Positions 27,818 to 38,563 of a stretch of DNA of 64,000 bases are shown piece by piece (positions within the stretch are counted from its first letter, which is position 1; every line of letters starts with the position of its first letter). A model generated the notes under the pieces. It ran no database searches. It was not told the origin of the DNA and saw only the letters and a list, made by a program, of their open reading frames with translations. Origin of the DNA: CAVSWT01 sp963731745 (GTDB taxonomy: Bacteria; Bacteroidota; Ignavibacteria; Ignavibacteriales; Ignavibacteriaceae); the NCBI GenBank assembly GCA_963731745.1, contig CAVSWT010000010.1, positions 124,001 through 188,000 on the forward strand, given 5' to 3'. The position numbers and the translations under genes are program-made.

Positions 27818-28675
27818 TTAAAGGTTTCTTTTAAATTTAGAAGGGGTTGTTTGATATGTATCTTTGAATACTTTAATAAAGTGAGATTGATTTTTAAATC
27901 CGCTTTCAACAATTATTTCATCAAGAGTTTTTTCACTGTTTTCGATTAAGTATTTAGCAAATTGAATTCTTTTTTTTGTTAACCATTTTCCCGGCGTTGT
28001 ATTAAATGTAGATTCAAAATCACGCTTAAAAACTGAAAGACTTCTGCCGGACAAACGGGCATATTCATCGAGTCCCATATTGTAATAAAAATTTCCCTCC
28101 ATTATTTCTTTTAATGAAATTCTATTTGATGCTGAAATTTCTTTGAAATAAGATGCCAATTCAAGATTATTATTATTGGCAAGAAGAGAAATAATAAATT
28201 CTTCAAATTTCAGTTTAAGTAAATCTTTTAGCGGAGGTTCTGGTTTTAGAAAATATGAAAGTACAGATTGAAAATATGTGGTTAAAACTTCATCAACATT
28301 AATCCTTATTACTTTATCACTCTGATATTTTTTATCTCCTGACAAAAGTTTTAATTGATGTTTTTCTATAACATTTTTAATAAAACTATCAGGGACAAAA
28401 ATAGTGAGAACGCAATAAGCTTCATAAAAATATTGCTGAATTATATTTGCACCCTTCTTAACAAAAGCTGCTTCGCCTTCATTAAGCAAGTATTCTGATT
28501 TAATTGTTATCCATTTCTTTTTGCCGCTTAATACATAAAAGAATACGTTGTTATGTGACCAAATTGTAACTTTGTCTTTATCAATTGGACATTTGTATTC
28601 GCAAAAGAGCAATTCATCAACTTTGAACTTTTTAAAAAGCTCATTATTGTTTATAAAGTCATAAAAATTAATCAT
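27818..28675 (-). CDS. AraC-family transcriptional regulator
   Basis: The 285-residue protein has an N-terminal cupin-like sensor region with little sequence identity to known families. The C-terminal AraC helix-turn-helix pair spans about residues 185-285, ending in the diagnostic SGFKNQSHFIKVFKDTYQTTPSKFKR. MGLDEYARLSGRSLSVFKRDF is the first recognition helix region. It lies upstream of the methyltransferase and MddA-like genes in the same direction and may control them. Its ligand is unknown. Confidence 0.88.
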   Translation of the reverse strand: MINFYDFINNNELFKKFKVDELLFCEYKCPIDKDKVTIWSHNNVFFYVLSGKKKWITIKSEYLLNEGEAAFVKKGANIIQQYFYEAYCVLTIFVPDSFIKNVIEKHQLKLLSGDKKYQSDKVIRINVDEVLTTYFQSVLSYFLKPEPPLKDLLKLKFEEFIISLLANNNNLELASYFKEISASNRISLKEIMEGNFYYNMGLDEYARLSGRSLSVFKRDFESTFNTTPGKWLTKKRIQFAKYLIENSEKTLDEIIVESGFKNQSHFIKVFKDTYQTTPSKFKRNL

Positions 28676-28852
28676 TTCATTTAAGCAATTTATTTAATTA
28701 TAAAAAATATCTATTGTAAGATGAAAGTCAAATAGCTATAATCAACTAAATTAATTGCTGATGCTGATTGCTGATAATAGCGTTTAAATCAATTAGAGAT
28801 TTGGGAATTCATTGTTAATTATTCATTTTTAATTTTTAATTATTTGGGAAAA

Positions 28853-30250
28853 ATGGTTTCATTTAGTGCACTAGATATTTTAATAATTGTTTTATTCTTT
28901 CTATCAGTGATAGCCATTGGATTTTGGGCAGGAAGAAAAGATGAAACCTCCGCAGATGATTATTTATTGTCTGGAAGAAAAGTTGGTTTATTTCTTTTTA
29001 TACTTACTAATGTTTCCACCTGGTATGGCGGAATTCTTGGAGTAGGGGAGTTTACTTACAAATATGGAATTGCAAGCTGGTTTACTCAAGGCTTTCCTTA
29101 TTATGTTTTTGCTTTTTTATTTGCAATATTCTTTGCAAAGAAAATTAGAGCCGCTTCTCTTTTTACAATTCCTGATAAGCTTACAGAAACTTATAATAAA
29201 AAAGTAGGATTGATAGCAGCAATTCTGGTTTTTATTTTAGTTTCTCCTGCGCCTTATCTTTTGATGACTGCAAATCTTCTGTCGCTTATATTTAATATCG
29301 GTACAATTGTCAGCTTAATCTTAGCCTTACTTTTATCAATAGTCTATCTTTTTAAAGGCGGATTTCGCTCAAATATTTATGCTGATGCACTGCAATTTTT
29401 TATAATGTTTATTGGATTCTTCCTGGTTTTATTTTTTGCTTTTAATAAACTGGGTGACTTTTCGTTTCTAGAAATTAATTTACCTTCTGAACATTTAACG
29501 TTAACAGGCGGGGCTTCGCCGACTTTTATTATAATATGGTTTTTTATTGCTCTGTGGACTTTCGCTGATCCCGGTTTTCATCAAAGATGCTATGCAGCTA
29601 AAACAGGTAATATTGCTGTTAAAGGAATTATAATTTCAATTTTCTTTTGGGCTTTGTTTGATTTTTTAACTACATCTACAGGATTATATGCGCGTGCACT
29701 TTTACCTAATTTAAATCAACCGGTTCTTTCATTTCCTTTGCTCGCTGAAAATATTCTTCCTTCAGGAGTTAAAGGAATTTTTTATGCAGCATTATTTGCA
29801 ACGATTATGTCGACATTTAACAGTTTTTTATTTCTAAGCGCTACAACAATTGGAAGAGATTTTATTTTTAGATTAAATAAAAATCAAAATGAAAATAAAT
29901 TAAAAAGTTATACGATGTATGGTTTAATAATTTCAGGGGTTGTATCAATATTTTTAGCATACTTAATTCCATCGGTAATAGGGATTTGGTATACAGTTGG
30001 TTCCTTTTGTATTCCCGGAATTATACTTCCAATTGTAAGTGCATATTATCCAAAAATAAAAATCTCGCAAAAAATTATTTTAATTGAAATGATTGCCGCG
30101 GTTAGCACAAGTATTATTTGGTACTTTATCCGTGATGAAATATTTATGAATAGTTTGTTATATCAGATTGAACCGATGCTGGTCGGGGTTTTTATTGCTG
30201 TAAGTATTCATTTATTTGGAATGATGAAGAGAAGAGAAACTAAAAACTAA
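28853..30250 (+). CDS. Sodium:solute symporter family transporter
   Basis: The ATG at 28853 gives a 465-residue protein with about 12-13 hydrophobic helices of the SSS family. Recognisable features are the first helix followed by GFWAGRKDETSADDYLLSGRKVGLFLF, WYGGILGVGEFTYKYG, and LWTFADPGFHQRCYAAKT. A TTG three codons upstream is the alternative start. SSS proteins import sugars, amino acids, urea or vitamins with sodium. The solute cannot be told here. Confidence 0.88.
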   Translation: MVSFSALDILIIVLFFLSVIAIGFWAGRKDETSADDYLLSGRKVGLFLFILTNVSTWYGGILGVGEFTYKYGIASWFTQGFPYYVFAFLFAIFFAKKIRAASLFTIPDKLTETYNKKVGLIAAILVFILVSPAPYLLMTANLLSLIFNIGTIVSLILALLLSIVYLFKGGFRSNIYADALQFFIMFIGFFLVLFFAFNKLGDFSFLEINLPSEHLTLTGGASPTFIIIWFFIALWTFADPGFHQRCYAAKTGNIAVKGIIISIFFWALFDFLTTSTGLYARALLPNLNQPVLSFPLLAENILPSGVKGIFYAALFATIMSTFNSFLFLSATTIGRDFIFRLNKNQNENKLKSYTMYGLIISGVVSIFLAYLIPSVIGIWYTVGSFCIPGIILPIVSAYYPKIKISQKIILIEMIAAVSTSIIWYFIRDEIFMNSLLYQIEPMLVGVFIAVSIHLFGMMKRRETKN

Positions 30251-30279
30251 ACTATAGAATTTTAAGTTTTAATTTAGAG

Positions 30280-31210
30280 TCACTTTTTCTTTTGAAGCGA
30301 ACGATGAATGAGTGATAATATAATCGATCCTGCCAAAAAGAAAATAATTACACCCAAAGAAATTATTGTGGGAATATGGATTAATTCTGACAAGAAGCAT
30401 TTTTAATCCCACAAAAAATAAAATGATTGCAACACCATATTTTAAATACACAAATATGTCAACTATACCCGAAAGCGCAAAATAAAGTGCACGTAATCCA
30501 AGTATCGCAAAAATGTTAGATGTTATTATTATGAATTCATCTCTGGTAATTGCAATAACCGCGGGTATAGAATCCACTGCAAAAACAATATCCGATGATT
30601 CAATTAATAAGAGAGTAAGGAACATTGAAGTAGCGAACAATTTTCCATCTTTTTTGGTGAAGAAATTTTTTCCTGTGAAACCTGGTAAAAAATTAAAGTA
30701 CTTCTTTGCAATTTTAATCAACGGATTTTTTTCGTAATCAATCTTCTGTTCACCGCCAAATGCCATCTTGTAAGCAGCAAAAAGTAATATGATTCCAAAA
30801 ATATAAATTATAGGATGGAATAATTTTATTAAACTCACACCTATTAGTATAAATATAATTCTAAATGCAATTGCACTTAATATACCCCATTTAAGAACAT
30901 GCGGTTGATGCTCTTTAGGAACATCCATAACTTTAAATATCAATAGAAATACAAATAGGTTGTCAATTGAAAGGGAATATTCTATTAAGTAGCCAGTTAA
31001 GAATTCAAGGCTTCGAGTATGTCCTTTTTCTAAAAAAAAATAAATGCCAACACAAAAAAGTAAAGCGGTACTTATCCAAATACCGCTCCAAATTAAACTT
31101 CGCTTTAAATTTAAAGTACCAGTTCTATTATCAGTAACATACAAATCGACGATTATTATCGTTGCTGCTATTATTATAAATATAATCCAAAACACAAATT
31201 CATTTAGCAA
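30280..31210 (-). CDS. TerC-family membrane protein, frameshifted near C-terminus
   Basis: TerC proteins are multi-pass membrane proteins involved in metal handling, including manganese efflux and metalation of exported proteins in known members. Features include LEFLTGYLIEYSLSIDNLFVFLLIF, LLLIESSDIVFAVDSIPAV and LRALYFALSGIVD. I prefer the TTG at 31210 (after GAAGG) because upstream codons overlap pdaD. One extra base near 30391 diverts the last helix. The other frame reads SELIHIPTIISLGVIIFF...SLIHRSLQKKK and stops at 30280, the normal TerC end. Without repair the reading frame ends at 30269. Confidence 0.85.
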
Positions 31211-31224
31211 ATTATAACCTTCAA

Positions 31225-31788
31225 TTATGGAAGTAAAACACCAACAGCAATAACCGTTGTCCACAATCCATTTTTATCACCTTCCGCTGATTGAGTGATA
31301 TTAAATGAGCGTACTATTTTGCCAGACATTTTATAAATATTTTCTCTTTCGCTCCAATCAATATCGGGATTAAAATCCACACCTAATGTTGTTGCAAGCA
31401 TAGTTGCTGCTAAATCTTCTGCATATTCTCCGGCAACTTTTTCTGTCTGTCCAAATGGATGATGTTCAGACAAATAACCATACTGCCCACTGTCTGCTGG
31501 TAAAGCTACTCCAATTGATGAAGCTATTAGTCTATTGGGTTCATTAGTAGAATTTCTTGCCATTACGGAAAAAGTGATTTGTCCGGCAGTTAATTCTTTC
31601 AAACCTTCTTCTTTTGAAATTCTTTTGCAATTTGCTGGAAAGATACTGCTTACTGTAACGAGATTGCAGATTTCAATACCAGCACTTCTTAACGCCAGTT
31701 CAAAAGAACTTAAATATTCTTTGTGACGGCCTACCCCTTTTGTAAAAAATATTTTAGATGGAACATACAAATTCTCATCTCCTTTCAA
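31225..31788 (-). CDS. pdaD: Pyruvoyl-dependent arginine decarboxylase
   Basis: PvlArgDC converts arginine to agmatine, the first step of one polyamine route, with a pyruvoyl group made by self-cleavage. The 187-residue protein has the cleavage motif VSSIFP (S47-S48), preceded by AGIEICNLVT and followed by PANC. It also has SVMARNSTNEPNRLIASSIGVALP and GYLSEHHPFGQT. Its start overlaps the tyrS end by 4 bp, so the two are probably cotranscribed. No agmatinase or agmatine deiminase gene is in the window. Confidence 0.93.
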   Translation of the reverse strand: MKGDENLYVPSKIFFTKGVGRHKEYLSSFELALRSAGIEICNLVTVSSIFPANCKRISKEEGLKELTAGQITFSVMARNSTNEPNRLIASSIGVALPADSGQYGYLSEHHPFGQTEKVAGEYAEDLAATMLATTLGVDFNPDIDWSERENIYKMSGKIVRSFNITQSAEGDKNGLWTTVIAVGVLLP

Positions 31789-33017
31789 GATACTTTTTTT
31801 ATTTTAATAAATTTTCTCTTTCCTACTTTGAGGATTGATTCTTTCGTTAAATTAATTTTGGCAGCGATGTCTGTTATTTTTTCTCCGTCGACTAAAACGC
31901 CGCCTTGTGTTACAAGTCTCCTTGCTTCACCTTTAGACGGAGCAAAATTTACTTTTACGATTAAGTCCAAAATTCCAATTTCATCTATTCCATTTTCTAA
32001 TTGATATTCTGGAATATCATCCGGAATTTCTTTGCTGATAAATATCTTATCGAACTCAGCTTCGGCTTCATCAGCTTCATTCTGGCCGTAATACATTGCA
32101 ACTAGAGTTTTAGCTAATGATCTTTTTAAATCTCTTGGATTAACTGAATTACCATTTAATTTATCTTTGATATCAAGCAGTTCTTTATTCGAAATATCTG
32201 TTGCAAGTTCATAATAATTATAAATCAAACTGTCTGGTATGGATAAAGTCTTTCCAAAAATATCCTTTGGCGAATCGGAAATTCCTATATAATTATTGTA
32301 AGACTTGCTCATCTTTTCTACTCCATCAGTCCCAACAATTAGGGGCATGGTTAAGATGACTTGCGGTTCTTTTCCATATTCTCTTTGAATATCTCTTCCA
32401 ACCAGCAGATTAAATTTTTGATCAGTTCCGCCTAACTCAACATCACTTTCAATTGCAACCGAATCCATTGCCTGGGCAAGCGGGTATAAAAATTCATGAA
32501 CACTAATTGGCTCTCCGGCTTTAAATCTTTTAGTAAAATCATCTCTTTCAATCATTCTTGCAACTGTATACTTTGAAGCAAGTTTAATGACATCTTCAAA
32601 GTTCATTTTGCTTAACCATTCTGAATTGTATACTATTTTTGTTTTTTCTTTGCTTAAAATTTTTGATGCTTGCTCAAAATAAGATTGACCATTAATTCTT
32701 GTCTCCTGTAAAGATAATGCGGGCCTGGTAACATTTCTACCGGATGGGTCGCCAATCATTCCTGTGAAGTCACCTATTATCAAAATTGCCTGGTGCCCTA
32801 ATGATTGAAATTGCGCCAGCTTTCTTAATACAACTGAATGGCCAATATGTAAATCGGGCCTGCTAGGATCACAACCTAGTTTTATATTAAGTGGTTTTCC
32901 GGATTGAATTGATTTTTCTAATTTCTTAACTAACTCATCTTCTGGAATTATTTCAAATGCACCTCTTTTAATAAGATCCATCTGTTCATTAATTGGCGCA
33001 AATATACTTTTGGTCAT
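31785..33017 (-). CDS. tyrS: Tyrosyl-tRNA synthetase
   Basis: The 410-residue class I synthetase has the HIGH motif (DLHIGHSVVLRK) and the KMSKS motif (VEKMSKSYNNYIG). A C-terminal S4-like RNA-binding domain (SKGEARRLVTQGGVLVDGEKI) completes it. FTGMIGDPSGRN and GGTDQKFNLLVGRD are further signatures. Its length matches the TyrRS form common in Bacteroidota and Gram-negative lineages. Confidence 0.96.
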   Translation of the reverse strand: MTKSIFAPINEQMDLIKRGAFEIIPEDELVKKLEKSIQSGKPLNIKLGCDPSRPDLHIGHSVVLRKLAQFQSLGHQAILIIGDFTGMIGDPSGRNVTRPALSLQETRINGQSYFEQASKILSKEKTKIVYNSEWLSKMNFEDVIKLASKYTVARMIERDDFTKRFKAGEPISVHEFLYPLAQAMDSVAIESDVELGGTDQKFNLLVGRDIQREYGKEPQVILTMPLIVGTDGVEKMSKSYNNYIGISDSPKDIFGKTLSIPDSLIYNYYELATDISNKELLDIKDKLNGNSVNPRDLKRSLAKTLVAMYYGQNEADEAEAEFDKIFISKEIPDDIPEYQLENGIDEIGILDLIVKVNFAPSKGEARRLVTQGGVLVDGEKITDIAAKINLTKESILKVGKRKFIKIKKVS

Positions 33018-33076
33018 TTATAAAATTCTATTGAATTATTTATGAAAAAATAGAAGCTAAAAATAATAAAATAAAA

Positions 33077-33535
33077 TTAAAATTTTATTCTTCTTTCTTG
33101 AATTCTTTGCATGTCTTTCTTTGCAATGGCTTCACGTTTATCATAAACTTTTTTGCCTTTTGCAAGTGCAAGTTCAACTTTAACTTTTCCGTCCTTAAAA
33201 TATAATCTTAAAGGAACCAGAGTAAGACCTTTTTCCTTAGTCTTTCCAATCAATTTGCGAATCTCACTTCTGTTTAATAAGAGCTTTCTGTTTCTAGTCG
33301 GCTCGTGGTTATTTATATTTCCTTGTTCGTATGGACTTATGTGGGCACTTATTAACCAAACTTCATTTCTAATTAAAGTTGCATAGCTGTCAACAAGGTT
33401 CGCTTTCCCTTGCCTTAATGCTTTAACTTCGGTTCCTTGCAGTACAATTCCTGCTTCATAAGTTTGAATAATTGTATATTCATGCCTTGCTTTACGGTTA
33501 ACGGTAATATTTTTTTCGTTTGTTTGTTCAGACAT
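33077..33535 (-). CDS. smpB: SsrA-binding protein SmpB
   Basis: SmpB delivers tmRNA to stalled ribosomes. The 152-residue protein from the ATG at 33535 has RKARHEYTIIQTYEAGIVLQGTEVKALRQGKANLVDSYA, ISPYEQGNINNHEPTRNRKLLL, and the basic C-terminal tail KGKKVYDKREAIAKKDMQR that inserts in the ribosome. A TTG three codons upstream is an alternative start. The tmRNA gene itself was not found in the window. Confidence 0.96.
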   Translation of the reverse strand: MSEQTNEKNITVNRKARHEYTIIQTYEAGIVLQGTEVKALRQGKANLVDSYATLIRNEVWLISAHISPYEQGNINNHEPTRNRKLLLNRSEIRKLIGKTKEKGLTLVPLRLYFKDGKVKVELALAKGKKVYDKREAIAKKDMQRIQERRIKF

Positions 33536-33685
33536 TTTTTTCAAAATTAGTATTTGAGAACTGAAAAGTATTTAATTTTCTATTCTACAACAAATATTTA
33601 CTATCACAAAGTTTTAGAAATCAAATTATCCATTAAATAATAGTAAATTAAAACACTACTTCATATTTTAACAGGGTTGATCTGT

Positions 33686-33699
33686 TTTGCAAACGCAAA
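33686..33699. promoter_or_regulatory. Putative LacI-family operator
   Basis: TTTGC and GCAAA form a perfect inverted repeat around AAAC, 20 bp upstream of the transporter start codon. The sequence resembles LacI/GalR operators, which often control maltodextrin genes. No LacI regulator lies in the window. Confidence 0.35.
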
Positions 33700-33718
33700 T
33701 TAAAGGACGAGGTTCTTC

Positions 33719-35211
33719 ATGTTAGAAATTCAGAAAAAGCTTTCCAACTCATTTTATGCGCTCCTTAGTCTACCTGCTACTGCAATGGGCTTTGCTCTTT
33801 CAATTCAAATTTCAGCTTTAAGCTGGATACTCAGTACTAAGTATAAATTAGATATTCATGATATAGGCTTAGTGTGGGCAGCAGGACCTATTGCCGGCAT
33901 ATTAGGACAAGTTATAATTGGAGTTATAAGCGATCGCGTCTGGTTATGGAAGGGAAGAAGAAGGCCATTCATTTTGATAGGTGGATTTTTAGCGGCGTTA
34001 ATGCTTCTAGCATTCCGAATATTGACGTAATTTCTTCTACAATGGGAATTGGCGGAATTCTTGGAGTTGCGATTGCTGTTGCTTTAACTTTAGATTTGGC
34101 TATTAATGTTAGTTTTAATCCGACACGATCTGTGATTGCTGATGTAACTCCGGAAGGAGTTGAACGTACAAAAGGGTATACCTGGATGCAGACAATCTCC
34201 GGAACTTTCGGTGTTTTGGCATACGTCATTGGGGCTATTTGGGATAATTATGTGTTAATATATTTTGGAGTTTTCCTGGTTTTTATTCTTTCAGTCATCC
34301 CAACATTTTTTATTGAAGAACCAAAAGAATTAAATCATGATTCTGAAGAAATAAATGAGGTTAAGGGTAAATCTTCATTCGGTGAAATTCTAATTTCTAT
34401 TCAACCTCTCTGGGGATTCCTTTTATATGCGGTCTATGCCATAACAATGAGATTATTAAAAATAACTTTTGATAATTATTATGCTGAAATTATTTGTTTC
34501 ATTATTACCCTTATTTTTATCTTTAAGGTTTTACTAAGAAAAACCGAAGGCAAATCAAAATCTGAAAAGGGAATAATTGGTTTTAAAAAAGTTTTAGCAG
34601 CACATTCTTTTACGTGGATCGGCATTCAAACAATGTTCATTTATATGTTTGCATATGTTCAATATAAAGTTTTTGGTATCGTTGAAGGTTCTGTGATACC
34701 TGATAGCGTCTCAATTCAAATGGGCAAAGTAGTAACAATCAGTTTTTTAATTTTAAATGCAGTGGGAGCAATTCTTCCGGCTTTTGTTTTACTGCCAATT
34801 GCACAAAAAATTGGTAAAGTAAAAACACATTTTATATGTATTGCCTCAATGGCTATAGGTTATGCATTACTCCTGCTCTTTGGATTTACGCCGGTAGTTA
34901 TCTATGTAATTATGGCTATTCTTGGCATCGGTTGGGCCTCTACCATTAGTTTACCATTTGCAATTATGTCTCAGCAAGTCGATCAATCAAAAATGGGGCT
35001 ATATATGGGTTTATTTAATTTAGCGGTAGTGCTCCCGCAGTTGGTGGCAAGTTTTGGAATTGGATTGGCAATTAGTCAAGCTGTTGATAAAAATTTAATA
35101 TTTATAATCAGCACTGTTACATTAACAATTTCTGCAATATTGTGGATGCTTGTTAAAGAAGAAAGGGTTCATGATCCATTAGCAGAAACAAAATTAAGCA
35201 CCACACATTAA
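33719..35211 (+). CDS. MFS sugar transporter (sucrose/maltose-type), frameshifted
   Basis: This is a 12-helix MFS transporter related to SLC45/SUC-type proteins: MGFALSIQISALSWIL, WAAGPIAGILGQVIIGVISDR, the loop motif GRRRPFILIGG, and the closing GLYMGLFNLAVVLPQLVASFGIG. One base appears missing around 34011-34014: GFLAALMLLA runs into a stop, while the next frame continues PNIDVISSTMGIGG. A second, intact homologue lies at 52178. The downstream gene is a GH13 amylase, so it probably imported malto-oligosaccharides. Confidence 0.8.
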
Positions 35212-35251
35212 TAACTTTAGAAGAATATAAAGAGATTTAAGGTAAAAATTT

Positions 35252-37659
35252 ATGCGATTTAATCATTCAAGCGGTGCTTTTCTAATTTTAATCCTTTTAA
35301 ATTTTGCTGCGTGCAAAGCTCAGCAATTAACCGATTTGATTAAACCGATAAAGGTTAAACCGAATGTTCAAGATACTTTATTAATTAGTGATATTTTTTA
35401 CTCTACAGATTATAATATAAGCTTATTAAATAACAATCAATTATCGGCACGAGTTGATAATAAAAATAATAAACTTATTCTTAAACCAAAGGATAACATT
35501 TCAGCAGTTACCTTGCTTGATTTTGAGCTTGGGGGAAAGACTTATTCACTTCCGATATTTCTTGAAGATCAAAAAAATATAAGTCTTCATACCTTTCAAT
35601 ATAAACCAGATAATGAAGTTAAAAATATTTCTATAATTGGAAGTTTTAATAATTGGAACCGGAGCACCAATAAATTAACTGATAAAGATGGTAATGGAAT
35701 TTTTAAAACTGAGATCCCATTGGAGCCTGGTCATTATACTTATAAGTTTAACGTGGACGGGGAAGAAATTCTGGATCCTGCAAATAGTGAAACTGAACCA
35801 ACAGGGTTTGACGGATTTAATTCGGTTCTTAAAATTCAGGAAAATAAGGCCGATACAGATTATTTGTATATTCTTGAAAAACAAATTATCGGTGACAAAA
35901 TTTTAATTGATTTTTTTTATGATAAAGGCAGAAGCGATTTTGTACTTCAAAATAAAAATATTATTGCTCTACTTAACAATCAAAAAATACAAGAGTCATC
36001 AATTAATATTGCTGGTAACAAAATCCAGGTTGAATTAAACAAAGATGACTTAACCGGAGAAAAAATTCTTAGATTAGTCATTTTTAATAATGCACATAGA
36101 AGTAATCTGCAGTCAGTTTTTTTCTATAATGGTGATACTGAAAGAGATGAGAAAGTGCATACAACATGGCATGACGGTTCAATATACTCAATTATGATTG
36201 ATAGGTTTGACAATGGCGATAAAAGTCTTGACCAGCCGGTTGTTCATGATTCGCTTTTTCAGCAAGCCAACTACGAAGGAGGGGACCTTAAAGGAATAAT
36301 TGATAAAATTGAGGAAGGTTATTTCGACTCTTTAGGAATAAATGTTTTTGGATTTCACCAGTTTATGATAATCCAAATGATGCATACCGTGAGTCTCCTA
36401 AACCATATCGATGGTATTCAGGCTATCATGGTTATTGGCCAATTAAGTGAAACCAGGTCGAAGAAAAATTCGGGACAATAGAAACTCTTAAAAAATTAGT
36501 TGACACAGCACATAATCATGGAATAAAAGTTTTACTTGATATCGTAGCACACCATGTTCATTTAGAAAATCCTTTATACAAGGAACATCCGGATTGGTTT
36601 GGCACTTTAATGCTCCCGGATGGACGTAGAAACTTAAGGCTTTGGGATGAGTATCGTTTAACAACCTGGTTTGAACCATATATGCCGTCATTCGATTATA
36701 CTAGAACAGAAGATCCAATTAATTATATGGTTAATAATTGTATTTGGTGGCTTAAAGAAAGCGGAGCGGACGGGTTTAGGCATGATGCGGTCAAGCATGT
36801 TCCAAATAGATTTTGGCGGGCTTTGACAAAAAAACTTGAAGAAGAAATTGAAATTCCAAAAGGCAAAAAAGTTTATCAAATTGGTGAGACATTTGGCGAT
36901 TACAAATTAATCGGCTCTTACGTTAACAACGGGCAATTATCTGCTCAATTTGATTTTAACCTGTCTTACTCAGCAATTCCGATTATTTTAGAGAAGCAAA
37001 GATCTTTTAAAGAACTAGATGTAGATCTGCATAAAGCAATTTCAGCCTTCGGTAATCATCATTTAATGGGTAACATCATGGATAGTCATGATAAAGTCCG
37101 ATTCATGGCTTATGCTGATGGCGATGTTCCTAAGCAGGGAGTTGATATGCGTGAAATGGCATGGACTAATCCTCCAAAAGTTGATCATGCTTCGAGCTAT
37201 AAGAAAGCTGAATTATATTATTCATTCATTTTTACAATTCCCGGCATTCCGGTAATTTATTATGGTTCTGAATTTGGGATGACAGGCGCTGATGATCCTG
37301 ACAACAGACGAATGATGAGGTTCGGAAATCAACTTGATGATTTAGAGAAAAATATGTTGAAAGTTACAAGCTCAATTGTGCATATGCGAAATGAGCATTC
37401 TGCGTTGCGTTATGGCGATTTTAAAACTATTTATGTTGATGATAATATTTATTCATACATGCGCGCTGATGTAAATGAAAAGTTGATTATTGTGTTAAAC
37501 AAAAGTGAAAATAATCAATCTGTTACATTACAAATTCCCAAAGTTTATAACTCTTCAAAATTGGTTGATGTCATTTCAAATGAAAACCTGAATGTGAATA
37601 ACGGTAGTGCTGATATAGGAATTGATGGATATGGCTGGCGTGTTTTTAAAATAGAATAA
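35252..37659 (+). pseudogene. Alpha-amylase family lipoprotein (CBM48-like + GH13), disrupted
   Basis: The N-terminus has a lipoprotein-like signal (LNFAAC) and a CBM48-type glycogen-binding domain (about 115-200, GSFNNWNR...GHYTYKFNVDG). The GH13 barrel follows with VLLDIVAHHVH, nucleophile region DGFRHDAVKHV, acid/base region QIGETFGD, and NIMDSHDK. A missing T in the run at 36345-36349 shifts the frame within FWISPVYDNP, and an in-frame TGA lies at 36448-36450 (WPIK then stop then NQVEEKFG). Repaired, it would be about 800 residues. Two independent lesions make true decay more plausible here than elsewhere. Confidence 0.82.
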
Positions 37660-37776
37660 AATATTGATGATATTATTTTGAATTTAATGTTTGATGAGAA
37701 ATTAGATATGATCAGAGAAAATAAACCATTCGACACTTCAATATTTTTACTAAAATAAAAAATCAATTGTAAATAT

Positions 37777-38457
37777 TTAATTTGGTTTAATATTAATTAA
37801 AAATTCCTTGCGAGTTTCATTATTTAAAAATTTTCCACTATAGCTTGATGTAACAGTTGAGCTATTAATGTCATTCACACCTCTCGAAGCAACACAAAGG
37901 TGATCCGCTTCAATCTGCACAGCTACATCTTCTGTCTGCAAAACATTTTTCAACTCATTTGCAATTTGGATAGTTAATCTTTCTTGAACTTGGGGGCGCT
38001 TTGCAAAATATTGAGCTATTCTATTCAGCTTTGATAAACCAATTATATGGTTAGTCGGAAAGTAGGCAATATGCGCTTTACCAATTATCGGAACAAAATG
38101 ATGCTCGCAATAAGAATAAATAGTGATATTTCTTTCAACCAGCATTTCCTTGAAATTAAATTTATTTTCAAATAGCGTCGGCTGAGGTTTATTCTCAGGA
38201 TTTAATCCGCTGAATATTTCTTTCACGTACATTTTAGCTACACGTTTTGGAGTGTCTTTTAAACTTTCATCATTCAAATCCAGTCCAAGAATATGCATTA
38301 TTTCTTTGAAGTTTTTTTCTATCAATTCTATTTTTAGCTGATCATCAATTCTAAATGCATCCTTATGTAAAGGAGTTTCAATCGATGATAATACATGATC
38401 TTCATTCGAATCATCAGAAGCTGAATTTATTGTTTTAACATTGCCCGGATCTCTCAT
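37777..38457 (-). CDS. folE: GTP cyclohydrolase I
   Basis: FolE converts GTP to dihydroneopterin triphosphate, the first step to folate and pterins. The 226-residue protein has zinc and substrate motifs YSYCEHHFVPIIGKAHIAYFP, IGLSKLNRIAQYFAKRPQVQERL and VQIEADHLCVASRGV. The first 35 residues are a variable extension. It lies 106 bp downstream of the CarH-like regulator on the same strand. FolE genes also occur in LitR/CarH light regulons of other bacteria, probably supplying pterin cofactors, so shared control is possible. Confidence 0.95.
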   Translation of the reverse strand: MRDPGNVKTINSASDDSNEDHVLSSIETPLHKDAFRIDDQLKIELIEKNFKEIMHILGLDLNDESLKDTPKRVAKMYVKEIFSGLNPENKPQPTLFENKFNFKEMLVERNITIYSYCEHHFVPIIGKAHIAYFPTNHIIGLSKLNRIAQYFAKRPQVQERLTIQIANELKNVLQTEDVAVQIEADHLCVASRGVNDINSSTVTSSYSGKFLNNETRKEFLINIKPN

Positions 38458-38563
38458 AACAATTTCCTTTTATAAAAAAAATAAACCATTTACGTAATTT
38501 ATATTTTGATTTAAGTTAAGCACCTAATTTTTACATATTATAAATTGATATAATTCTCAATTA

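Noticed and set aside
36448..36450. In-frame TGA in the amylase as a possible selenocysteine codon
   Set aside because: No cysteine or selenocysteine is expected at this barrel loop, no SECIS-like hairpin follows, and the gene already has a frameshift 100 bp earlier. A nonsense mutation or sequence error is simpler.
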